In this document: one piece after another, positions 6,658 to 13,840 of the stretch | Numbering within the stretch: the stretch's first letter is position 1 | Layout of the letters: every line of letters begins with the position of its first letter | NCBI GenBank assembly: GCA_000435195.1 | Contig: FR880243.1 | Coordinates: forward strand, 1 to 16,836 | Source: Clostridium sp. CAG:169 | Lineage (GTDB): Bacteria; Bacillota; Clostridia; Oscillospirales; Ruminococcaceae | Direction: 5' to 3' | Length of the DNA stretch: 16,836 bases | The notes under the pieces: generated by a model | What the model was told of the DNA's origin: nothing | The model's database searches: none | What the model saw: the letters and a program-made list of their open reading frames with translations, nothing else | Made by a program: the position numbers and the translations under genes

Positions 6658-8610
6658 ATGGACGAAAATCAGAAAAAACCATTTTATATCACCACGCCGA
6701 TCTATTATCCATCGGATAAGCTGCACATCGGTCACACCTACTGCACTGTAGCCACCGACACAATGGCTCGCTACAAACGCTTGCAGGGCTATGATGTTAT
6801 GTTCCTGACCGGCACTGACGAGCACGGTCAGAAAATCGAGGACAAGGCAAAGGAAGCCGGTGTCACCCCTAAACAGTTTGTAGACAACATCGTCGAGGGT
6901 CCACGCGGCGTTTTGGATTTGTGGAAGCTGATGAACATTTCCAACGACCGCTTCATCCGCACCACCGATGACTACCACGAACTTTCGGTACAGAAAATCT
7001 TCAAAAAGCTGTACGAAAAAGGAGACATCTACAAAGGCAAGTATGTCGGCAAATACTGCAAGCCCTGCGAATCCTTCTGGACCGAGACCCAGCTGGTGGA
7101 CGGCAAATGCCCGGACTGCGGACGCCCGGTCGTAGACGCCGAGGAAGAGGCTTACTTCTTCCGTCTTTCCAAGTATGCTGACCGCATCCAAGACCTGCTG
7201 GAAAACACCGACTTTTTGCAGCCACGCAGCCGCGTCAACGAGATGATCAATAACTTCATCAAACCCGGTCTGGAGGACCTGTGCGTTTCCCGTACCTCCT
7301 TCAGTTGGGGTGTACCGGTCGATTTTGACCCGGGACACGTCGTATATGTTTGGATCGACGCACTTTCCAACTACATCAACGCGCTGGGCTATGAGAACGA
7401 CCGCTACCACGATTTCGATAAATTCTGGCCGGCAGATGTCCACTTTGTCGGCAAGGAGATCGTTCGCTTCCACTCCATCATCTGGCCTGCTATCCTGATG
7501 GCGCTCGACCTGCCGCTGCCAAAACACGTCTATGGTCACGGCTGGCTGCTGCTGGACGGCGGCAAGATGAGCAAATCCAAGGGCAACGTGGTGGACCCGT
7601 ATGTGCTGGCAGAACGCTACGGCGTGGACGCGCTGCGCTACTTCCTGCTGCGGGAATTCCCATTCGGCTCGGACGGCAACTTCTCCAACGAGGCGCTCAT
7701 CAGCCGCATCAACATCGACCTTGCAAACGATTTGGGCAACCTGCTCTCCCGCTCGGTTTCGATGGTGGAAAAATACTTCGGCGGCACCCTTCCTGCCGAG
7801 CATCAGGCTGACCCAATCGACGAAGAGCTGGTCGGCATGATTTCCTCCCTGCGTGAAAAGTATGAGGAGCAGATGGAGCACTATGCCTTCCAGAATGCGC
7901 TGGCAGAGGTGTTCAAGGTCATCTCCCGCACCAACAAATATATCGACGAAACCGCTCCGTGGGCGCTGGGCAAGGATGAAAGCCAGAAAGCCCGCTTAGC
8001 CTGCGTACTGTATAATCTGCTGGAATCGCTGCGTGTATCCGCTGCCCTGCTCACTCCGTTCATGCCGGAAAGTGCAGAGAAGATTGCACAGCAGATCGGC
8101 GCTTGTGCAGAAGATGTTTCCTATGAAAATGCCGGCAGATACGGCGTTCTGCCAAAGGATGTGACCGTACACAAGGGCGCAACCCTCTTCCCTCGCATTG
8201 ATATGCAGAAGGAGCTGGAAGAGCTGGCAGCCCAGCAGGCAGCCGCTCACCCACAGCTGCCAAAATATGAAGGTGTCGCTGAACTGACCGACATTGAGCA
8301 GTTTGGTAAAATTGATCTGCGGGTCGCACAGGTCAAATCCTGCGAGCCAATCAAGCGTGCAAAGAAGCTGCTCAAGCTCCAGCTGGACGACGGATTCGAA
8401 GGCGGCAGACAGGTCGTTTCCGGCATCGCTCCCTGGTACAAACCGGAGGACCTGATCGGTAAAAAGGTGATTGTCGTTGCAAACCTCAAGCCTGCCAAGC
8501 TGTGCGGCGAGGAATCCTACGGCATGATTCTGGCAACCGACCTCGATGAAAAAACCGTTCGTGTCATCTTTGTAGACGACTCTATCCCGAACGGCTGTAA
8601 ATTAAGATAA
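6658..8610 (+). CDS. metG: Methionyl-tRNA synthetase
   Basis: Charges tRNA-Met with methionine in the cytosol. 650 residues, the usual length for a form with a C-terminal tRNA-binding domain. The class I signatures are intact: HIGH at 23-26 and KMSKS at 303-307. The connective domain carries one four-Cys zinc knuckle (Cys134, Cys137, Cys151, Cys154). The anticodon-binding helical domain covers about 345-500, and an EMAP/Arc1p-type tRNA-binding domain about 548-650 (DLRVAQVKSCEPIKRAKKLL). AGGAGG precedes the ATG with normal spacing. Its own promoter lies directly upstream and a GC-rich hairpin follows. It is next to an HD-domain gene and near tatD, a frequent Firmicute neighbourhood. Confidence 0.98.
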   Translation: MDENQKKPFYITTPIYYPSDKLHIGHTYCTVATDTMARYKRLQGYDVMFLTGTDEHGQKIEDKAKEAGVTPKQFVDNIVEGPRGVLDLWKLMNISNDRFIRTTDDYHELSVQKIFKKLYEKGDIYKGKYVGKYCKPCESFWTETQLVDGKCPDCGRPVVDAEEEAYFFRLSKYADRIQDLLENTDFLQPRSRVNEMINNFIKPGLEDLCVSRTSFSWGVPVDFDPGHVVYVWIDALSNYINALGYENDRYHDFDKFWPADVHFVGKEIVRFHSIIWPAILMALDLPLPKHVYGHGWLLLDGGKMSKSKGNVVDPYVLAERYGVDALRYFLLREFPFGSDGNFSNEALISRINIDLANDLGNLLSRSVSMVEKYFGGTLPAEHQADPIDEELVGMISSLREKYEEQMEHYAFQNALAEVFKVISRTNKYIDETAPWALGKDESQKARLACVLYNLLESLRVSAALLTPFMPESAEKIAQQIGACAEDVSYENAGRYGVLPKDVTVHKGATLFPRIDMQKELEELAAQQAAAHPQLPKYEGVAELTDIEQFGKIDLRVAQVKSCEPIKRAKKLLKLQLDDGFEGGRQVVSGIAPWYKPEDLIGKKVIVVANLKPAKLCGEESYGMILATDLDEKTVRVIFVDDSIPNGCKLR

Positions 8611-8618
8611 CTTCCTTT

Positions 8619-8642
8619 CGCGCAAGGGTTTTCCCTTGCGCG
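8619..8642 (+). terminator. GC-rich hairpin after metG
   Basis: Perfect 10-bp stem (8619-8628 with 8633-8642) closed by TTTT. The following bases ATTGTTCT are a poor T tract, so this may be a weak terminator or an mRNA-stabilising hairpin that lets some transcription reach the HD gene. Confidence 0.6.
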
Positions 8643-8693
8643 ATTGTTCTAAAAAGACCCTTTTCCGTTTTTAGAAGAAAGGAGTTGCTCCAA

Positions 8694-9299
8694 ATGCTCA
8701 CCATCCAACAGGCAAACGAACAACTACAGACCGCTTATCAGAAAAATCCCGGTCCATGGGTCGAACACAGCCGTTCGGTAGCAGAAAACGCCCGACGGAT
8801 TGCCGAGCACACTGACTGCATCGACCCGGACACCGCCTACACGATGGGATTGCTGCACGACATCGGACGAGCTGCCGGTGTCAGTGGAATCCGCCACATC
8901 TTTGACGGGTATGACCGGATGATTGCACTGGGTCAACCAACGATCGCCCGCATCTGTCTGACCCACTCCTTCCCGCTCAAGAACATCCGCGCCTTTCAGG
9001 GAAGCTTTGACTGTTCAAAGCAGCAGCTTGCCTTTTTGCAGCGCTTTCTGGACAGCTGCTCGTATGACAACTACGACCGGCTGATTCAGCTGTGCGATGC
9101 CCTTTCGCTGCCAAGCGGAGCCTGCATCCTGGAAAAAAGGCTGGTGGATGTGGCGCTGCGCCACGGGATCAACGATCTTTCTCTCGAAAAATGGAGTGCT
9201 TTTTTGCAGCTAAAACAGCACTTTGACCGCCTGTGCAGATGCAACCTCTACACGCTTCTTCCCAACGTGCTGGAAAATTCGTCGGTTGATCTGATTTAA
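8694..9299 (+). CDS. HD-domain metal-dependent hydrolase
   Basis: 201-residue cytosolic protein with an HD fold. The metal ligands appear in order: His25 (WVEHS), the His55-Asp56 pair in LLHDIGR, further histidines at 68 and 91, and the distal Asp135 in LCDALSLP. HD hydrolases of this size usually act on nucleotides or other phosphoesters; the substrate here is unknown. A TTG nine bases upstream is in frame but would directly abut the AAAGGAG ribosome site, so the ATG at 8694 is preferred. It lies 83 nt after metG on the same strand and is probably read with it. It converges on the acyltransferase with only eight bases between stop codons. Confidence 0.85.
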   Translation: MLTIQQANEQLQTAYQKNPGPWVEHSRSVAENARRIAEHTDCIDPDTAYTMGLLHDIGRAAGVSGIRHIFDGYDRMIALGQPTIARICLTHSFPLKNIRAFQGSFDCSKQQLAFLQRFLDSCSYDNYDRLIQLCDALSLPSGACILEKRLVDVALRHGINDLSLEKWSAFLQLKQHFDRLCRCNLYTLLPNVLENSSVDLI

Positions 9300-9307
9300 C
9301 CTTTTAA

Positions 9308-10351
9308 TCACAGCATCTTTTTTACAAGTGGAAGCTTCAAAAGAACTGTGCTGATTCCAAGACAAACTGAGAAAGTCAAAAGGGTAACCAACGGAACTGC
9401 ACACCAGGTATTCCAAGTCAAGCTGTTGATTCCGGCACGATCCAGACGTTCCAAAACAAACGGATGAAGCAGGTAGATTCCCATGGTGGCTTTTGAAACA
9501 AAGGCAACTCTCCCTGACCACCTTCCCTGTACTCTTTCTGCTCCGATATTTTTAAACAGTAAAAACAGGCATATTGCCTCCAGACAAACCGGAAGGCAAA
9601 AATACCCATAAAAAATACCTGCGGGCTGTCCTTTCTGAATGGCATCCATCTGTCCGAGCAGGGTAAAAACAGCGATGCTGCCCAGCAGTGTCAGCAGCAG
9701 CCACCGGCTTGGAATTTTTTTCTTCCAGCGATGCTCCAGAAAATATCCCAGCAGAAAATACCCTGAATAAAAAGCTAAATTGGGCAGTTTGGTTTTGAGC
9801 AGCACCTGTATCGAAGGATTCGGATACACAAAAACTGTAAGAGTGGATTTGAGAATCCCAAACAAACCAAACAGCACCAGAAGATAATACAGCCCTTTCC
9901 CCTCTTTCATCCTTGTGCCGGCGTACAACAGTGGAACCATCAGATAAACCTCAATCATTTTGGGTAAAAACCACAGATGATATTTTCCATTGACCACCGC
10001 TGTAAAAATCTGACCGGCATCCGCGTGAAAAAAGGCAGGCAGCCCGATGGCATCTACTGCATACAGCACCGACCAAACCAACCAGACAACTGCCAAATGC
10101 AGGACATTTTTCCCCAGCAGCTTGTTGAGCGGCAGTTCCTTTGCCAGCAGAAATGCACCGCTGAGCATAAAGAACAGCGGGACACAGCTTCTGACTGCGC
10201 TGTCAAACAGATTCAGTGCCATCCATTGTTCTGTCTGCGGCTGTATTTTATCCCAGTAAAATGCGCTGACGTGCAGCATGACCACCATAAAGCTTGCAAA
10301 AATCCGCAGCAGGTCATAATGAAGTTGACGTGTAGACGATATTTGATTCAT
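9308..10351 (-). CDS. Acyltransferase family 3 integral membrane protein
   Basis: 347-residue polytopic membrane protein with about ten hydrophobic segments, resembling the acyltransferase 3 family (OafA/WecH/OatA membrane domain), which O-acetylates sugars of surface polysaccharide or peptidoglycan. The N-terminal signature is present: YDLLRIFAS then VVMLH, with Arg16 and His27 as the conserved active-site pair. PLFFMLSGAF, LWFLPKM and the late IYLLHPF are also typical. There is no extra SGNH domain. GAGG-type ribosome site and an extended -10 promoter lie upstream. It is the only minus-strand gene between metG/HD and tatD and looks somewhat more AT-rich than its neighbours, so it may be an insertion. 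The acceptor is unknown. Confidence 0.87.
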   Translation of the reverse strand: MNQISSTRQLHYDLLRIFASFMVVMLHVSAFYWDKIQPQTEQWMALNLFDSAVRSCVPLFFMLSGAFLLAKELPLNKLLGKNVLHLAVVWLVWSVLYAVDAIGLPAFFHADAGQIFTAVVNGKYHLWFLPKMIEVYLMVPLLYAGTRMKEGKGLYYLLVLFGLFGILKSTLTVFVYPNPSIQVLLKTKLPNLAFYSGYFLLGYFLEHRWKKKIPSRWLLLTLLGSIAVFTLLGQMDAIQKGQPAGIFYGYFCLPVCLEAICLFLLFKNIGAERVQGRWSGRVAFVSKATMGIYLLHPFVLERLDRAGINSLTWNTWCAVPLVTLLTFSVCLGISTVLLKLPLVKKML

Positions 10352-10380
10352 AGCTTGCCCTCTTCCTCTTTTTTCCTTTG

Positions 10381-10409
10381 ATTATACCACATAAACTAAT
10401 CCTTTACCA
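10381..10409 (-). promoter_or_regulatory. Extended -10 promoter of the acyltransferase gene
   Basis: Minus-strand TGGTATAAT gives a perfect extended -10 (TATAAT at 10381-10386). The -35 at 17-nt spacing is weak (TGGTAA). It lies about 30 nt before the ATG. Confidence 0.6.
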
Positions 10410-10431
10410 TCACTTGCAAGGAGGTCCCTTT

Positions 10432-11211
10432 ATGCAAAATATTTTTGATTCCCACGCACACTATGATGACCCACGCTTTGACGAGGACCGCGATGCGCTG
10501 CTGGGCTCGATGGCAGAGCATGGCGTGCGCGCTATTATGAACGTCGGCAACACCACCCATGCCAACCTAGCCGGCATCGAGCTTGCCAAACAATACCCCT
10601 TTATCTACTGCTCCATCGGCATCCACCCGGACCAGGCAGCGGAAATCGCCGCACAAAATTCCCGGGAATATCTGGACGTCATTGCCCGTCAGCTTTCCTA
10701 CGAAAAAGCGATGGCTTTAGGAGAAATCGGACTGGATTACTACTACGACGATGCCTCTCCGCGGGATGTCCAGCGCAAAATTTTTGAAGAGCAGCTCGCC
10801 CTTGCCAAGGATTTGGACGTGCCGGTCATCATCCACAATCGGGATGCTCACCAGGACACACTGGAGCTGCTCAACAAATACCGTCCCAAGGGCATCGTGC
10901 ACTGCTTTTCCGGCTCGGCAGAGGTCGCAAAGGAGATGCTGCGGCTGGGGATGTACATCGGCTTCACCGGTGTCATCACCTTCAAAAATGCCCGTCGGGC
11001 GGTAGAAGCTGCCGCAGAGGTTCCTCTCGACCGCCTGCTGATTGAAACCGACTGCCCTTACATGGCTCCTGAGCCGTTCCGCGGCAAGCGGTGCGACTCG
11101 ACCATGCTGACTCAGATGGCACAAAAATTGGCAGAAATCAAGGGCGTAGAACCACAGCAGCTTGCTGACCAAACCTTTGCCAACGCCTGCACCGTCTACG
11201 GTATCCGCTGA
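10432..11211 (+). CDS. tatD: TatD family metal-dependent hydrolase (DNase)
   Basis: TIM-barrel metallohydrolase of the TatD family, generally a 3'-5' exonuclease acting on DNA or a D-aminoacyl-tRNA deacylase-type activity in some members. 259 residues, standard length. All metal ligands are visible: His8 and His10 (DSHAH), Glu98 (LGEIGLDYYY), His135 (IIHNRDA), His157 (IVHCFSG) and Asp207 (IETDCPYMAPEP). An in-frame TTG 54 nt upstream is rejected because AAGGAGG precedes the ATG at 10432 with ideal spacing. It is commonly found beside metG in Firmicutes; here an HD gene and an inverted acyltransferase separate them. No convincing promoter was found in the 80-nt divergent gap for this direction. 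Confidence 0.95.
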   Translation: MQNIFDSHAHYDDPRFDEDRDALLGSMAEHGVRAIMNVGNTTHANLAGIELAKQYPFIYCSIGIHPDQAAEIAAQNSREYLDVIARQLSYEKAMALGEIGLDYYYDDASPRDVQRKIFEEQLALAKDLDVPVIIHNRDAHQDTLELLNKYRPKGIVHCFSGSAEVAKEMLRLGMYIGFTGVITFKNARRAVEAAAEVPLDRLLIETDCPYMAPEPFRGKRCDSTMLTQMAQKLAEIKGVEPQQLADQTFANACTVYGIR

Positions 11212-11267
11212 CAGCCGCTCTGTTTTGACAGCCGCCGTACTTTCGCTGTATTTTCTGTCGCAAAGTC

Positions 11268-11296
11268 TTGACACTGGTAGAATATGGCGCTATAAT
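11268..11296 (+). promoter_or_regulatory. Perfect consensus sigma-A promoter
   Basis: TTGACA (11268-11273), exactly 17 nt, TATAAT (11291-11296). It drives the 67-aa secreted protein 42 nt downstream and predicts strong, constitutive expression. Confidence 0.92.
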
Positions 11297-11337
11297 GAGG
11301 GTACTGTAAAAATTCAAAGAGAAAGGATGCGTTACCC

Positions 11338-11541
11338 ATGCGTAAAATCGCAGCTCGTCTTTTGACGTTTCTTTCTGCCTTTGCAGCTTCCTTTTTTGCA
11401 CTGACTCCTGTTGCATTTGCAGCAAGCAACCCGAACACCGGCGATAACAACATGGTCCCGCTGGTCATCGGTCTGCTGGTCGTTTCTGCCATCGTGATCG
11501 TTGTCCTGCTGGTCATCTCCGGCAAAAAGAAAAAACGCTGA
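11338..11541 (+). CDS. Tiny sortase-substrate-like membrane protein
   Basis: 67 residues in three parts: a signal peptide (basic MRKIAAR, hydrophobic core, AFA cleavage site near 28), the motif NPNTGDN at 31-37, and a transmembrane segment at about 39-61 followed by SGKKKKR. This is the layout of a cell-wall sorting signal; clostridial class B-type sortases are known to accept (S/N/P)PxTG forms. What is odd is that almost nothing lies between signal peptide and motif: a sortase would leave only about six residues on the wall. The protein may therefore be a small membrane protein whose function is not wall display. AAAGGA lies ten bases before the ATG, a perfect promoter upstream, and a strong terminator follows. 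No sortase gene is in the window. Confidence 0.8.
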   Translation: MRKIAARLLTFLSAFAASFFALTPVAFAASNPNTGDNNMVPLVIGLLVVSAIVIVVLLVISGKKKKR

Positions 11542-11557
11542 TTGAAACTCAAAACCC

Positions 11558-11594
11558 AAAAGAGCCTGATGGATTTTCCATCAGGCTCTTTTTT
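11558..11594 (+). terminator. Intrinsic terminator between convergent genes
   Basis: Perfect 16-nt arms (11558-11573 and 11577-11592) with a TTT loop and a T run. Because the left arm begins with AAAA it can also terminate the minus-strand TPM operon, whose last stop codon is at 11598. Confidence 0.92.
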
Positions 11595-11597
11595 CTG

Positions 11598-12383
11598 TTA
11601 AAATTTCCCGGAGCTGCCGCTGTAACTGCCGCCCGACGAGCTGGAAAAACTGCCGCCGGAGGAACCGGAGCTGCCGTTATCCCTTTGAATCGTCCTTCTG
11701 GTGGTAAAGCTGTGGACAAAGCGGTCCTCCCTGCGGTGCAGCTGGATCCGACTTTTGCCCATATAGCGGGAGGCGCTGACGGCGCTGCCTTCAATGCGCG
11801 GGTGCATCCAGACCAAGGTGCCGACGCTGATCAGGGCGACCACTGCACCCACACCCAGCGAAACACCCACGATTTTACCCACCGGCTTGACCCCGTAGTT
11901 GACGATGGTGTCTTCTGCCTGTGCAAGAAAAATTTCCATCGCCCGCTGGTAATTGCCGTCCCCCAAAGGGTCAAGGACGCTGTCCACCATCGCATTGGTC
12001 TTTTTGACCGGAAAATAATCCTCTGATGCTTGCGGCGTTGCCACTGCGACCTCTCTGCCGCCCATGTCGATACCCAGCAGGATGGCTTTTTGGTTGTCGC
12101 TTCCGCCTGCCAGCTCATACTGGTCCGCAAGGTATCGGCGCACCTCCAACCCGCCGGTGGAGGTGGTAGTTTTGATAAAGACGATGAAGCCGGTTTGATC
12201 TGCCAGCTGCTGTGCCTGTGTCTGAAGCTGCTCAAGCTGCTGCTCGTCCAACAGCTGTGCGTCGTCCTCCACCTTTGCCCAGGCAGCTGCCTCCACTGTA
12301 CCTGCCGCTGACACCGCCAGAGGACAGCAGAAGAGCAGCAGTACAAGCAGAGTAAAACAACATCCTTGTATCCGTTTTAGCAT
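11598..12383 (-). CDS. TPM-domain membrane protein (YgcG/YdjH-like)
   Basis: 261 residues: signal peptide at 1-27 (ending AVSAAG), a TPM domain at about 35-165 (LLDEQQLEQLQTQAQQLADQ, then GFIVFIKTTTS and AILLGIDMGGREVAVAT), one transmembrane helix at 170-193, and a Gly/Ser-rich tail ending GGSYSGSSGKF, as in many YgcG-type proteins. The TPM domain would lie outside the membrane. The ATG at 12383 has AGGAGGG eight bases upstream. It overlaps the end of the preceding zinc-ribbon gene by seven bases (ATGCTAA), so the two are translationally coupled. Together with the two upstream genes it mirrors Bacillus ydjI, ydjG and ydjH; YdjG and YdjH form a membrane complex there. Biochemical activity is unproven. 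Confidence 0.85.
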   Translation of the reverse strand: MLKRIQGCCFTLLVLLLFCCPLAVSAAGTVEAAAWAKVEDDAQLLDEQQLEQLQTQAQQLADQTGFIVFIKTTTSTGGLEVRRYLADQYELAGGSDNQKAILLGIDMGGREVAVATPQASEDYFPVKKTNAMVDSVLDPLGDGNYQRAMEIFLAQAEDTIVNYGVKPVGKIVGVSLGVGAVVALISVGTLVWMHPRIEGSAVSASRYMGKSRIQLHRREDRFVHSFTTRRTIQRDNGSSGSSGGSFSSSSGGSYSGSSGKF

Positions 12384-13423
12384 AACAGCAGCCCTCCTAT
12401 CGTACCCAGCAGGGTGATGGCTGCCGTGATCAAAGCGGTCAAACCTGCTGCCCGCAGCCAGCTCAACGGCAGATCGCCCACCATCTTGCCGGTCTGTCCG
12501 TTCATCGCAAACAGGTAGTCCTTTCCGTGGTAGCGGGTGTACAGCAGCCATACCGGCAGCATGACATATTCGTCGGTTGATTTGATAATGTCTGCCGTAT
12601 GCGAAAGCACATTCAGCACCGCATAGCCGGTACAGCTTTTGCGCAGCTGCTGCTCGGCACTTTCCTCGATGCGCTCCTTCATCCGCTGATAGCAGCCGGA
12701 TTTGTCCGCATCGTACCGCTGCGCGAAATATCCCGACAGGTAGGACATATCAAATTTGCGCAGCTCCCGAAAGGAAAACGGTTCCAACGCATCCATCATC
12801 GCATCGTCCATCTTTTTAGAGGCATCGGTCGGCAGATTGTGGTAGGTCAGCGCTCCTTCGCGCACAACATCGTAGACATCGGTTCGGGTGTACTCGGTAT
12901 CGCCGCGCACCCTGACCGATACACGGTTGCCCTGTGCGTGCAGCGAAGCGTTGACATAGCAATCGTGCAGCCAGAAGGGAACATAGATACCGGTCACCTT
13001 TTTGATGTGTGCCTTGCTGGTAAAATCCTTCGGCAGCAGCGGCTTCTTGCGGCACAGGGCAAACAGCGCCTCCTCTGCCGCTTTTTTGTCCAGCTTAAAA
13101 GGAATCAGACGCTTTGGCTCAAAGCTGTCCTCCAGCCGCCCTGCCAGCACCGTCGGACTGCCGCAGAAGGTGCAGAAGGTCGCAACAGTGCTGTCGTCGG
13201 TGATCAGCTGCGCGCCGCAGTTAGGACAGTGGTAGCACATCTGTCCGCCTGCCGGCTGCTCCTGCTGCTCTTCTTCCTCCTTTTTCTTTTGCTCGTCGGT
13301 CATCTGCTCCAGCTGCTCTTTTTCAAAGGAGCTCAAGCAGAATTTGCAGTCCCAGCGCTGGGTTTCGCTGTTAAATTCCAGCGGTGCGCCGCAGTTGGGA
13401 CATTGATAGACCACAGCCTCCAT
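12377..13423 (-). CDS. Double zinc-ribbon membrane protein (YdjG-like)
   Basis: 348 residues. Two zinc ribbons open the protein: Cys8/Cys11 with Cys26/Cys29, and Cys66/Cys69 with Cys84/Cys87. They are joined by a Glu/Lys/Gln-rich linker at about 34-57. A globular part of about 200 residues follows (GIYVPFWLHDCYVNASLHAQ), and a hydrophobic C-terminal segment at about 325-348 anchors it. The layout resembles YdjG of the Bacillus pspA operon and related TFIIB-type zinc-ribbon proteins. AAAGGAGG lies before the ATG; the gap to the upstream SPFH gene is 27 nt and the downstream TPM gene overlaps by seven bases. It probably tethers or scaffolds the SPFH partner at the membrane; this is inferred from the Bacillus system. 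Confidence 0.82.
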   Translation of the reverse strand: MEAVVYQCPNCGAPLEFNSETQRWDCKFCLSSFEKEQLEQMTDEQKKKEEEEQQEQPAGGQMCYHCPNCGAQLITDDSTVATFCTFCGSPTVLAGRLEDSFEPKRLIPFKLDKKAAEEALFALCRKKPLLPKDFTSKAHIKKVTGIYVPFWLHDCYVNASLHAQGNRVSVRVRGDTEYTRTDVYDVVREGALTYHNLPTDASKKMDDAMMDALEPFSFRELRKFDMSYLSGYFAQRYDADKSGCYQRMKERIEESAEQQLRKSCTGYAVLNVLSHTADIIKSTDEYVMLPVWLLYTRYHGKDYLFAMNGQTGKMVGDLPLSWLRAAGLTALITAAITLLGTIGGLLLC

Positions 13424-13450
13424 ACCTTGTCCTCCTTTTCTATCCTGCGC

Positions 13451-13840
13451 CTAGCTCAATTTTGCTCCGCACTCGGGACAAAACCGCACTGTGCTGCCCG
13501 ACCATCCGCACTGCGGACAAACCGAGCCGGATGGCTTAGGTTTTCCACATTCCATGCAGAATTTTCCGGTGTTGCGGGTCCCGCAGCTGCACACCCACGA
13601 GGATGGGTCCGCCTTGGGCTTTCCACACTCGGTGCAGAATTTACCGGTGTTGTGCGCTCCGCAGCTGCACACCCAGCCATCCGTCTGGCGGTCTGCCGTT
13701 CGGGACTGCGCCTCCAGATTCTGCTGCACCTGGTTTGCACGGCTGGCTGCTGCCACAAAGCCTCCGCCCTGCTGCATACCCATATTCATATTCATAAAAC
13801 CGACCGAGGCGCCCGCCCGATTGGAACCGGCTGCTTCCAT
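13451..13840 (-). pseudogene. C-terminal zinc-ribbon part of the SPFH protein, out of frame
   Basis: Continues the SPFH gene in a different frame. It starts MEAAGSNRAGASVGF, has a Met/Gln/Gly-rich linker (FMNMNMGMQQGGG), a short helix (SRANQVQQNLEAQ), then three zinc ribbons: two near-identical ones with the pattern CSCG-N-TGKFC-ECGKPK and a third, CPQCG...CPECGAK. This is the normal C-terminal end of COG4260 proteins. No ribosome site precedes the in-frame ATG at 13840 (a G run abuts it), so independent translation is unlikely. It is 27 nt from the YdjG-like gene. It would be expressed only if the upstream frame is restored by mutation, slippage or correction of the sequence. Confidence 0.8.
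13542..13675 (-). repeat. Duplicated zinc-ribbon coding units
   Basis: Segments 13542-13597 and 13620-13675 are closely similar at a 78-bp offset (26 residues). They encode the two near-identical CSCG...ECGKPK ribbons, so one arose by in-frame duplication of the other. Confidence 0.8.

Noticed and set aside
11209..11235. Direct repeat TGACAGCCGC twice, 17 nt apart, at the tatD stop
   Set aside because: Only ten bases, no dyad, no relation to the promoter downstream; likely chance.
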